NCBI RefSeq assembly: GCF_000485595.1
Contig: NW_014578542.1
Coordinates: 1 to 30,803, forward strand
Source of the DNA: Priapulus caudatus
Taxonomy: Eukaryota; Priapulida; Priapulimorpha; Priapulimorphida; Priapulidae
DNA: 30,803 bases
Reading direction: 5' to 3'
Below are positions 20,902 to 30,250 of this stretch, piece by piece. The first letter of the stretch is position 1. Every line of letters begins with the position of its first letter. Made by a program: the position numbers and the translations under genes. The notes beneath the pieces are model-generated. The model was not told the origin of the DNA. It made no database searches and was given only the letters and a program-made list of their open reading frames with translations.

Positions 20902-20977
20902 CTCTAACCCTGCGACCTCTAACCCCACAACCTCTAACCCTTGTGACCTCTAATCCGCGCATTTGTTGTTCGTTCAG

Positions 20978-21138
20978 CAGACGACAGGGATGACGCGCAC
21001 TCTGTGTCTTCGATGTCCGTCGCCTCCAGCTGCAGCCTAGCGTCCAACGTGTTGGACCGCGCGCGCGAACGCCAGCACCACTTCTGGGGTCCGCCGGCCG
21101 ACACCGACGAATCGTCCGCCGACCCGTCCGACAGGTGA
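20978..21138 (+). CDS. MDM1: MDM1-like terminal exon 11, copy 2
   Basis: Base-for-base identical to 20139-20299, including the acceptor and about 75 bp of upstream intron repeat. It is offset by exactly 839 bp. It could serve as an alternative last exon giving the same protein, or may be an inert recent duplicate. TGA at 21136-21138. The 100% identity points to a recent event or an assembly effect. Confidence 0.8.
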
Positions 21139-22085
21139 TCCCCACGACCTCCGTGTACGGTCGGGGTCATGCAGGGGTCACGACCTTTGTGCGACCTTTG
21201 CGAGGACGACGCGACTCGTGGCACCATCTCGCTACAGGTGATCGCCACGACCTCCACGTACGGTCGGGGTCATGCAGGGGTTGCAACCTTTGTGCGATCT
21301 TCGCGAGGACGACGCGACTCGTGGCGCCATCTCGCTACAGGTGATCCCCGCGACCTCCACGTACGGTCGGGGTCATGCAGGGGTTGCAACCTTTGTGCGA
21401 CCTTCGCAAGGACGACGCGACTCGTGGCGCCATCTCGCTACAGGTGACCCCCGCGACCTCCACGTACGGTCGGGGTCATGCAGGGGTCGCAACCTTTGTG
21501 CGACCTTTGCGAGGACGGTGCGACTCGTGGTGCCATCTCGCTACAGGTGATCCCCGCGACCTCCGCGCACAGCCGGGGTCGCGCAGGGGTCGCGACCTTT
21601 GCAAGGACGACGCGACTCGTTGCGCCATCTCGCTACAGGTGATCGCTGCGACCTCCGTGCACGGGTCATGCAGGGGTCGGGACCTTTGTGCGACCTTTGC
21701 GAGGACGACGCGACTCATGGCGTCATCTCGCTACAGGTGATTGTGGCAACCTCTGCGCACAGCCGGGGTCACACAGGGGTTGCAACCTTTGTCCGACCTT
21801 CGCAAGGACGATGCGACTTGTGGTGCCATCTCGCTGCAGATGATCGCCACGACCTCCGCGCACGGCCGGGGGCACGCAGGGGTCACGGCCTTTGTCTGAC
21901 CTTTGCGAGGACGACGCGACTCATGGCGCCACCTCACTACAGGTGATCGCGGCGACCTCTGCGCAGGGCCAAGGTCGCGACCTTTGTTCGACCTTCGCGA
22001 GGACGACGCAACTCGTGGCGCCAACTCGCTGCAGGTGATCGCGGCGACCTCCGCACGACCTTTGAGAGGACGACGGTCAGCGTGA
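21135..22085 (+). repeat. 103-bp satellite, block 2 (about 10 units)
   Basis: Same unit as block 1, with starts at 21135, 21238, 21341, 21444, 21547, 21639, 21737, 21840, 21943 and 22035 (last one partial). One unit has lost the leading G (AGATGATC at 21840). Frames here read RGRRDSWRHLATGD-type repeats and stop at ACAGGTGA in each unit; they are not genes. Confidence 0.95.
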
Positions 22086-22368
22086 GACTCGCCGCGTCCG
22101 TCTCGCCAGCGGTGACCACGAATATCGCAAACGACCGGTGGGTAGGCGGTCGGTGTTCACGATGGCCGTTTAGGAGGGTTTACTGTTTTTTAGTGATTTC
22201 TAGCAGACGATTATTTTCGTGCAGTTGTAGGCGGTGCGTCGCTGAAACGACAGCATGTCTCTTTGTTATGGGCTTGGTCATAAACACACTCCTTGCGGTA
22301 GGTTTTCTGAGTAGTAATTGAATAGTGAAGGCTTGGTGTCATTAATGACGTCCCATATATATATATAC
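22086..22368. other. 3' flank of satellite, no feature seen
   Basis: No polyadenylation signal or gene could be supported here. Confidence 0.4.
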
Positions 22369-22698
22369 GGGGGTAGAAATTAACTTTTGAACAAGGGAGT
22401 CCAACGGACTCCCTACCCTCTAAAAGAGGGAGTTCGCGGCAAAATGAGGGAGTCTGCAGTCTGAACTTCAAAATTAAAGATATTAACAATAATGCATGTG
22501 CTTATTTTGAAGATTCATGCGGTCGCACGTCTGCCAAATTTTCTTTGGAGATTTGCTGAAAAAATATGATAATTCGGCGAGGCCGTACTCTGGAACGAAC
22601 TAGTTAGTATAGCAGAATTTTCAGGGAGTCACACGGACTCCTGCATATGTCAAATTAGGGAGTATTTGACTCCGGACTCCTGTTAATTTCGCACCCTG
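22369..22698 (+). mobile_element. CAGGG-ended MITE, copy D
   Basis: Start GGGGGTAGAAATTAACTTTT (first bases altered), GGGAGTCCAACGGACTCCCT hairpin, TGCCAAATTTTCTTTGGA, end GTTAATTTCGCACCCTG. Inserted in a TA-rich site, so the target duplication is unreadable. Confidence 0.85.
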
Positions 22699-24136
22699 TT
22701 ACGTGTATATATATATATGAATATCGATATATATAACTATGACTCTCAATGCCGGTCTGTTGCTATTTGCCCCACAGGCACAGTGAGCGAAAATGAAATG
22801 GACTAATCTAACATGTTTTGCTGCCATTAGATGGCAGCACCGGCTTTCTTGGCATCGGGGAGCGTCCGACGGTGCCACCAGGTGTCGCCACTAGCTAATT
22901 CCGTGCGACGAACATAACAGGTGCTGATGTTTTAGACGTAGTGGGTTATGTATCGCGCGGACGCTGCCGCCTGCTGCGCAGCTCTCGATCGTGTTCTACG
23001 CACTGACGTCTGCTGTCTCCCTCCCTGCGGAGTCGCGTCTCTTATATATTTATCTATGTATCTGTAAACCTACGTGTGTATGCGTGCGTGCATGGGCACG
23101 TGCATTAGTGTGCGCGCGTGTGTGTGTGTGCATTAGTGCGTGCGCGTGTGTGTGTGTGCATTAGTGCGTGCGCGCTTGTGTGCATGCGTGTGACTGTGTG
23201 ACTGTAGGTGTGGGGGTTTATGTGTGTATTTGATATTCTCGATGGGTTTCTTTTCTATACTCATTCCTCTTATATATTTGCATACATCTTTGTGGTGCGT
23301 ACCTTGACGGAGGTTATGTGGGCTAGAGCACTTCTCTGTCTGTTTATGAGCATGACAAGCCCCTCACAAAATCGTAGGGATCTTATCTTTCGTAAGCTAC
23401 ACATTTTTACTAAATTCCGGAAAATTTATACATTCCTTTTATCGATTATATATGTATATGTATATATCTCTAATGAAATGCACGGGAGTCATTGTCAGTT
23501 AGTAGAGGAAGCGATGCAGTAAGCTTAAAGTCGTTGGTGTGAATCGTTGAATTATTTATGTTGAGCTTAGGGAGTTGCCTACAGTATTATTGTGCATGCG
23601 TGCATGTGCGTGACTGCGTGTGTTCGCGCGACTGGGTGTGTGCGCGTGCGCGTGTGCGTGAGTGCGTGCGTGTGTATGGCAGCCTTTCTGTGTTTGTTGT
23701 GCCCAAGTACATTCGATTACCTATAATACCAGCGTAAGCAGCGTTATTCAGAATGCCTTCATCCTCTGTCCAGTAAGCTTGTAGGAGAGATGTTGCACCG
23801 CCACGACACTAACTTATTCGTTGTCGTTGTGTCTGAATACTGCGTAAAACTCTCTGCTTTCAATCCAATATCGCAACATAACTATAACAGTATCTAGGCA
23901 TAGTCATATATCGTGGCAGTTCTATATAGGAGTATTTGGTCACAGTCCGATACTGTAGCATATATGTATGAGTGTCTACCATCTCTATAATATCCTAACG
24001 TCATAATTGAGTTCTGCGGGTTCCGATGAATTGCACTGTCTGCCGTGTTTGGGGGTGGGGAAGGAGTCAAAGAAGGATTGGTAATATTTACGTACATGTT
24101 AATAATACTCTATGGTGGGAATTGATGCGTGCTGAC
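22699..24136. other. Intergenic, GT-rich, no gene supported
   Basis: Contains imperfect GT/GC tracts near 23065-23205 and 23590-23680. The open frames lack splice context and recognisable content. Confidence 0.5.
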
Positions 24137-24531
24137 CTGGGGCCCGCTATCAGAAACATTAATGTTGCAGGGTTAGACATTAACTTTTGAACAAGGGAGT
24201 CCAACGGACTCCCTGCCCTCAAAAAGAGGGAGTGCGTAGCAAAATAAGTGAGTTCGTAGTCTGAAGTTCAAAACTAAAGCACAACAACAATAACGCATGT
24301 GCGTATTTGAAGATTCATGCGATGCACGTCTGCCAAATTTTCTTTGGACATTTGCGGAAAAAAATACGGTAATTCCGTGAGGCCGGGCTCTGGAACGAAC
24401 TTGTTAGTATAGCAGAATTTTCAGGGAGTCCGAAAGTAAATCAGGGATTATTTGACTCCGGACTCCCTCCGTTAATTTCGCACCCTGATGTTGAGAAACT
24501 AATTTTGTTTCTGACAGTGAGCCCGTGGCTT
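24137..24531. mobile_element. CTGGGGCCCG-type MITE, split by another MITE
   Basis: Left arm CTGGGGCCCGCTATCAGAAA and right arm CTAATTTTGTTTCTGACAG..GAGCCCG are an imperfect inverted pair. The same ends occur at 28928-29154. The CAGGG MITE copy E sits inside. Confidence 0.7.
24168..24487 (+). mobile_element. CAGGG-ended MITE, copy E, nested
   Basis: Start CAGGGTTAGACATTAACTTT, end GTTAATTTCGCACCCTG. ATGTTG immediately precedes (24162-24167) and follows (24488-24493), a 6-bp target duplication within the host MITE. Confidence 0.88.
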
Positions 24532-25688
24532 GTCTTGCTCGTACCCTGCCAGACACTTCCATGTCACATAACTGTGTGGGAGCGTAGAGAGTTAACGATG
24601 TGGGGAGGGGAGGGGAGGGGGCTTTGCACTGCGATGTCTGCAGGTGCTACTGTTCCATCCGGCAGACAGGAATACTGGGCCACCCTTAAAAAATTGTTTG
24701 TTTCCCATTTACCTACTCGCCTCTCAGGGTACCGAGTAGGTAGGTAGGTGAAAAATCTTTTTTATTTTGTTTTGACAAGATGTGTGTATGTATATTGTAT
24801 ATTCTGTTTTGTGTATATGTTTTTGCGGAACGAATTTGATTTTTTTTTGGCGAAACGAAATAATTTTCGTTTTGTTTTAATCGGCCAATAAAATGTGTCG
24901 ATTAGCGGCGTTTTGGCGAGTCGGTCGGTAAAGGGGAAACAAGCAATATTTTATCTTAGGCCCTGTGGGGGGGGAATGTTGGCTGGGGGAGGATAGGAGG
25001 GACGGTGCTTCGCTGTGTCATGATGGTCAGAGCTTCGCACGATGTTACCTAGGTGTATGTCCGTGGGCTGCGTGTGTGCTATAGTAATATGTTCAGAGGG
25101 GAACCCGCAGGTTAGGTAAGGAATAGTGGGGGTGGCTGTTACTGTAGGGGGAGGGTGGGTTTGGGAACGTAGCCATCAAGGGGGGTGCAACTGTCTTGTT
25201 GAGCTTTTTAACGTTGTTAATGTTGTTGTTTTTGCGCAGGAGCGAATAGTTTACCTGTGCATTGTGCGGTGCATGTACAGTAGTTGTTCTAGTTTTGCAT
25301 GCATGTAGCTCGCAGGATTTTAAAATTTTTATCGTTTTTTTTAAAAATCGTTATCGATTTTTCTATCGCCTTCAATGTACATAGTTTTGCGTAAGCGTTC
25401 CTTAGTCCCAGTTGTAAATATTTTTTGGATGATTTCTTTTTTATTTGTTACGATCTGTTGTACATATGTTTTCGCATGCTTTTTCGCGTTTTACAGAATT
25501 TTACGCATTGCGAGCTTCCGTTTGCATTTACGGCCTAGCCATACAGATGATCTCTTGTTTTATGCGTTTGAAGTTGTGCAGGCGTACAATGTACAATATA
25601 CAGAGAACAATATATACATGTTATATATGTATGTAGGCCCTATATATTGTTCTCAGGCGTTTGCCAATCTCAAATGATATGTTGTTTA
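24532..25688. other. Intergenic, no gene supported
   Basis: Short G-runs and inverted CCTACTCGC..GAGTAGG near 24712-24750. No coding evidence. Confidence 0.45.
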
Positions 25689-25689
25689 T

Positions 25690-25757
25690 GGTGACACCAT
25701 AAAATAGATGAGGTTTTCCAAGCTGATGAACTTTTCTCATCTATTTCTATGGGTGAC
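25690..25757. repeat. Imperfect hairpin
   Basis: ATAAAATAGATGAG near the left pairs with CTCATCTATTTCTAT on the right; the outer GGTGAC..GGTGACC bases extend it imperfectly. Confidence 0.75.
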
Positions 25758-25862
25758 CCAATCCAGTATTCCAGGGGGCGCTAGGTAGAAGGAAACGAAA
25801 TAGATTTTCGTTGCATAGAGTTACGGGAAGATGAGAAATCACCAAAGTGAGGTCTCTTCCAC

Positions 25863-25905
25863 AATAGAGTTCCTTTATAGAGAGTCTCTATAAAGGGACT
25901 CTATT
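25863..25905. repeat. Near-perfect 20-bp inverted repeat
   Basis: Left arm AATAGAGTTCCTTTATAGAG and right arm CTCTATAAAGGGACTCTATT pair with one mismatch around a 3-base loop. No T-run follows, so it is not a bacterial-type terminator. Probably a foldback remnant. Confidence 0.88.
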
Positions 25906-26007
25906 CCACAAGCAAAAATTTTTTTGCATGCATTTATTATTGTGACGAGCGTTTCTTTGGTGTTATTTTCGCTGAGCTTTGCAGGTTTATTTGCAGCGTT
26001 GATATGA

Positions 26008-26050
26008 TCAGGAGTGTCATACTATATAGATATATATGATGCCACTCCTG
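26008..26050. mobile_element. Minimal TCAGGAGTG foldback
   Basis: TCAGGAGTGTCAT and ATGCCACTCCTG are inverted copies around an AT core. Belongs to the family at 1584 and 29545. Confidence 0.65.
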
Positions 26051-26197
26051 CGCTGATCGCATGATGTGTTACTAGGCAATCTCGTTATGTATGACACACT
26101 AGTTTATAATCGCGCGTCCCACAGTTGGTCGCAAGATGGCTTTTGTCACACTCAATCCTAGTTTAGGTATCCGGTAAATAAATCATCATGATTGTGA

Positions 26198-26560
26198 CCC
26201 TAACCCTAACCATAACCTTAATTCTAGATGTAACCCTAATCCTAACTCTAAAGCTAACCATAATCCTTACCCTATCCCTAATCCTAACCTCAACCCTACC
26301 CCTAGGTTTAACCTTAATGATCATCCTATCCCTACCCCTAAGCCCAACCCTAACTCCAACCTCAACCCTACCCTAAGCCCAACCCTAACTCCAACCTCAA
26401 CCCTACCCTTAAGCCCAACCCTAACTCTAACCTCAACTCTACCCCTAAGCCCAACCCTAACTCTAACCTCAACAATACCCCTATTAGCGTAACCCTAACC
26501 CTAAGCTCAACCTTACTCCTGGCCGTAACTCGCCCTATCCCTAATTCTACCCTAAGCTCA
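26198..26560. repeat. Degenerate telomere-like CCCTAA/CCAACCCTAACT array
   Basis: Starts with ACCCTAACCCTAACC and decays into composites such as AAGCCCAACCCTAACTCCAA. Orientation is CCCTAA on +, as in the MDM1 introns. Frames through it (Leu/Thr repeats) are artefacts. Confidence 0.9.
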
Positions 26561-27970
26561 TAATTAAAACCCGGGATCCTGAAGTAGGATTGAACACCGT
26601 GGTTGTAGTGGATTATAGGAAATGAAGTATGATAGCAGAGAGTGGGAGCTGAGTGGTCAGGCATACCCGTGGCAACAAGCCAGACGGGGCAGCCATGGAC
26701 TCTCCTATGATGTAAGAGCATCGGGGGCGGACGTGCTAAAGGGAGGGCTACCACTGAATTCATTCGAGTGAAGGCATATTGCAGGGGTAATTCGTGATTG
26801 GCGATTTTGCGTTCGACGTTGTAGAAATACGAAGAGTTATGGTTGGGGGGGGGGGTTAGGGTCATGGTTAGTGTTAGAGGGGTTTGCCTTGTGTAGCTCC
26901 AATAACGCGATATGTCTACACTCGATATCTCGGTATCTGACAAGCACGAGAGATTTGCCACGAGAATCCGCCTTCGGAGGTTTAACGATGGCGGGAAGGA
27001 ATGTCAGCGAGGCTTCCGTGACATTCCGTCTGTCTCTGTGTTCTTACACGCGAACGTGCATTTAGTCTGTTTACCCCTCTGTTTCGCACGAAGCGGAATG
27101 TCGTCTGTGTTCTTGTGTGTCCACACAATAAATGTACCCGCTGGAAATACGTGAAGCAATCGTCTACGTAGAATCTATCTCGTCTCTATCTATCTATACT
27201 CCGTGCACATACATACACAGCTCTCGTCTTTCTTCTATGCTCCATACACGTACAAACTTTCTACTGAATATTACGGTGCATTTCAACGTAGAACGTTGGT
27301 GTGTCAATTCAGAATGTCGGTGTAGAACGTGTTAGAATCATATTCCATCAGTTCATTTAAACTCTCTTTTGTCAACTCTCAGTTTAAAAATTTCACGTAA
27401 TTAGACGATTCTTCAATTCTTTTTATGCACACAAACTTTCTACAGATTATCTTAAAGTTAACGTCTAATTATAGTTTTAATTACTCTCCACTTGTTCCGA
27501 TTTCTACATCTAATTTTTTGTTCTCTTTCTGTATTCCATAGTAAAATATATTCTTTTATATTAAAAAAAAACAATATATACTCTCAAAGAGAAGAGACGC
27601 AATCTACCAGTTAACATTGTTCTCTAAGCTACTGTGATTCCGAATACACATATTAGTCACTCTCCGTTAAACAACAGCACACAAACGGTTTCTGTGAAAC
27701 TATTTATTTTTATATTCTCTTGTTAGACATCTCTGTATTCCATTCCATCACACCAGTGCATCTGTACAGTTGTACATATAAAAACGATATCGTAATACCA
27801 TCAAGTAAAACTCCGCTACGTAAACTTAAAATGCTTTCATAATGATAGTTGCACTTCTTCAATAGCACACATATACACAATATATAGATTGGGAAATATT
27901 AATAAGATATATATATATATATGTATAATATGTATGATTTATGTTTAAAAAGATCTCCTGTCTAGACATG
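26561..27970. other. Intergenic, no gene supported
   Basis: AT-rich from about 27350. A G-run lies at about 26846. TTTATT at about 27703-27708 could be a minus-strand polyadenylation signal but is too far from the gene end to claim. Confidence 0.45.
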
Positions 27971-27973
27971 AAT

Positions 27974-28115
27974 GTTTAAACCACTGCGGATGCTCAGGTA
28001 ACATACCTGTGCTTGTGTTTAAACCACTGCTGATGCTCAGGTAACATACCTGTGCTTGTGTTTAAACCACTGCTGATGCTCAGGTAAAATACCTGTGCTT
28101 ATGTTTAAATCACTG
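27974..28115. repeat. 43-bp tandem repeat, about 3.3 units
   Basis: GTTTAAACC, CACTGCTGATGCTCAG and GTAACATACCTGTGCTT recur with starts at 27974, 28017, 28060 and 28103. GTTTAAAC and AGGTAACATACCT are palindromic. Confidence 0.94.
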
Positions 28116-28219
28116 CTGACTAATATCACTGCACGATAATCATTACGTGATCCTGATATATAATACATATATATTATGATTATCTGTGATGTAGTGAATT
28201 TATCATAATGCGTAACTAT

Positions 28220-28790
28220 CATGATTTAGTAATATGATGTAGTAAGTCATGACGCAGTAATACCATGATGTGGTAGTGTCATGATGCAGTAATATCATGA
28301 TGTTGCTAGTGGTCATGATGCAGTAATATCATGATGTCGTAAGTGATCATGATGCAGTAAATACATGATGTCGTAGTATCATGATGCAGTAATATCAATG
28401 AAAGGTAATATCATGATGGCAGTTATCATGATGTCGTAGTTGTACATGATGCAGTAATATGCATGCATGTCGTAGTGTCCATTAGTGCAGTAATATCATC
28501 GTAGTAAGTCATGAATGCAATACGTATGATCAGATACATGAGTGGTAGGTCAGCGATGACCGTAGTGTCATGATGCAGTAATATCATGATGTCGTAGTGT
28601 CATGATGCAGTAATATCATGATGTCGTAGTGTCATGATGCAGTAATATCATGATGCAGTAATATCATGATGTCGTAGTGTCATGATGCAGTAATAACATG
28701 ATGTCTAGTGCTCCATGATGCAGTAATATCATGATGTCGTGGTGTCATGATGCAGTAATATCATGACATAATGATATCATGATATAATAA
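28220..28790. repeat. ~32-bp tandem repeat, about 17 units
   Basis: Unit CATGATGCAGTAATAT plus CATGATGTCGTAGTGT, itself two related halves of 16 bp. Well kept at the right end and scrambled by small indels at 28380-28560. Confidence 0.93.
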
Positions 28791-28927
28791 TCAATTGATG
28801 TCACACCAGGATGTCCTTATGTTTTCCCTGACGTTGAAAACAGCGTGAGGAGCTCTGAGCATCATCGTCTGCTGTCTGGAACCCAGCAGGGCAATGTCTT
28901 GGACACATCCAGCCTTCACTAGAAGCC

Positions 28928-29154
28928 CAGGGCTCGTTATTAGAAACATAATTACCCTCAACATTTGTCTCAACATTAACGTTTTCTCGTAGACCGTTGA
29001 CAGAAACACGGTACAAGTTACGCGTTTCTCATGCGCAGTGTATAGAGGTGCAGTCTATGAGAAAAAGTAAGTTAAGTGTAAACGTTATGTTTAAATGTTG
29101 AGACTAATTAAAAATGTTAAGAAAACTAATTTTGTTCTTGACAACGGGCCCCTG
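28928..29154. mobile_element. CAGGGCTCG-type MITE, second copy
   Basis: Left end CAGGGCTCGTTATTAGAAAC, right end GTTCTTGACAACGGGCCCCTG. Internal AACATTTGTCTCAACATTAA pairs with AATGTTGAGACTAATT. Same family as 24137. Flanking duplication not evident. Confidence 0.75.
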
Positions 29155-29261
29155 CCTCTCGAATGAAGCCGACCTCTAACGAAGCCCAACCCATGATGAA
29201 GCCCACCCCCTAGTGAAGCCATCCTGCTGATGAAGCCCCGCTCGCTCTCCTGCTGCCCGCC

Positions 29262-29452
29262 TCACAGCTGGAAGTCCTGCACAGACGACGGGTAGTGGCC
29301 GGGTCGCGAGCGGTTGGTACGGAGGCTGCGCACGCTGTACGCCTCCGAGTACGGGTCGTCGGGATGCGGCGGCATGGAGACGGGCTGCAGCTGCATCGAC
29401 TTGCGTGAGATCGTCGAGTGCGCGTCGCTGACGTAGGCCTGGTTCACCTCAC
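29262..29452 (-). CDS. Last exon of unidentified minus-strand gene
   Basis: Minus-strand exon after acceptor ACGCGCGTTGCAG, phase 1 in, with TGA at 29264-29262. It encodes GEVNQAYVSDAHSTIS, RKSMQLQPVSMPPHPDDPYS, EAYSVRSLRTNRSRPG and HYPSSVQDFQL at the C-terminus. Rich in Ser, Tyr, Arg and Pro with several [S/T]-x-R and Y-S type sites. It has the character of a disordered cytoplasmic tail of a membrane or adhesion protein, but I do not recognise the family. GC- and CpG-rich against AT-rich surroundings, like the MDM1 exons, and phase-compatible with the exon at 30032. Convergent with MDM1, about 9 kb apart. It could not be named without a search. Confidence 0.72.
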
Positions 29453-29544
29453 CTGCAACGCGCGTGAGTGAGCGTGAGAATCACCGTCGCGTGCGTGGAT
29501 GCTCACACAATGCTATTACAGTATTGCAATATCACATTATTACA

Positions 29545-29626
29545 TCAGGAGTGCCATAATATCAATATCAATATATATAGATAGATACGTATATATATAT
29601 ATATATATATATTATGACACTCCTGA
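29545..29626. mobile_element. TCAGGAGTG MITE in last intron of minus gene
   Basis: TCAGGAGTGCCATAATAT at left and ATATTATGACACTCCTGA at right, with an AT core. Flanks TACA/ATACA. Family of 1584. Confidence 0.78.
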
Positions 29627-30031
29627 ATACATCATTAGGCTACATTATTGCAATAGTGGACAGTGTATGTCTACAATAGAGGACAACGTATGTCTACAAT
29701 AGTAGGCAAAGCGTGTCTGCAATACTGTCTACAACAATGTACCAAATAGTCTCACTATACTCTCACTGACTATGTAAGTGAACGATCTTCACCTACAACA
29801 ACGTACCTAATGTAGCCACTACACATGTCAACGAAATTGTCTTTATGAGAATACAGGTGGCGCCACGAGCGTGTGTTATACATCTCGACAGCATTAACAC
29901 ATGTTCGAGTGCAGCATACAACCGGTTTACGTTGAATGGTATTGCGCTCAGTGAATCAGTAATGCTTATCATTCTGATGTGATTAAGGGAGGAAATGAAG
30001 GATTTCATCGGACATCCGACGATGCGCTCAC
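29627..30031 (-). other. Intron between last two exons of minus gene
   Basis: Near 29650-29750, short reiterations of CTACAATAG(TG)GACA; otherwise unremarkable. Confidence 0.5.
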
Positions 30032-30082
30032 CTCTGTAGACGCTCGGTCTGTACATCGAACCGTTGACGGACGCAGCGCCAT
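30032..30082 (-). CDS. Penultimate 51-nt exon, minus gene
   Basis: Minus strand: acceptor TTTTCGTTACAG|AT, donor CTACAGAG|GTGAGC. Phase 1 on both sides, 17 codons, reading DGAASVNGSMYRPSVYR. Because both phases match, it can be skipped without changing frame. The end PSVYR|G resembles GSIYK|G of the preceding repeated exon, suggesting the two share an origin. Confidence 0.68.
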
Positions 30083-30250
30083 CTGTAACGAAAAAGAAAC
30101 ACGTAGCAATATATCTCACATGGCGCGTACTAAAGCGACACGTGCATTATTTTCGCATGCCGCACGCAAAAACCTCCAGATTCTCAGCCTTCACATTAGC
30201 TGCCTGGTTACTTTTGAATTGCTTAGATTAGGAGCGAGTCGCGAGATGCT

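Noticed and set aside
20296-22085. Many overlapping frames of 60-196 codons
   Set aside because: They are translations of the 103-bp satellite and the duplicated exon in wrong frames, ended by the ACAGGTGA stop in each unit.
25863-25905. Hairpin as an intrinsic terminator
   Set aside because: No T-run follows and the context is eukaryotic intergenic DNA.
26188-26961. Leu/Thr-rich frames near 26.2-27.0 kb
   Set aside because: They follow the degenerate CCCTAA repeats; no splice context or family match.
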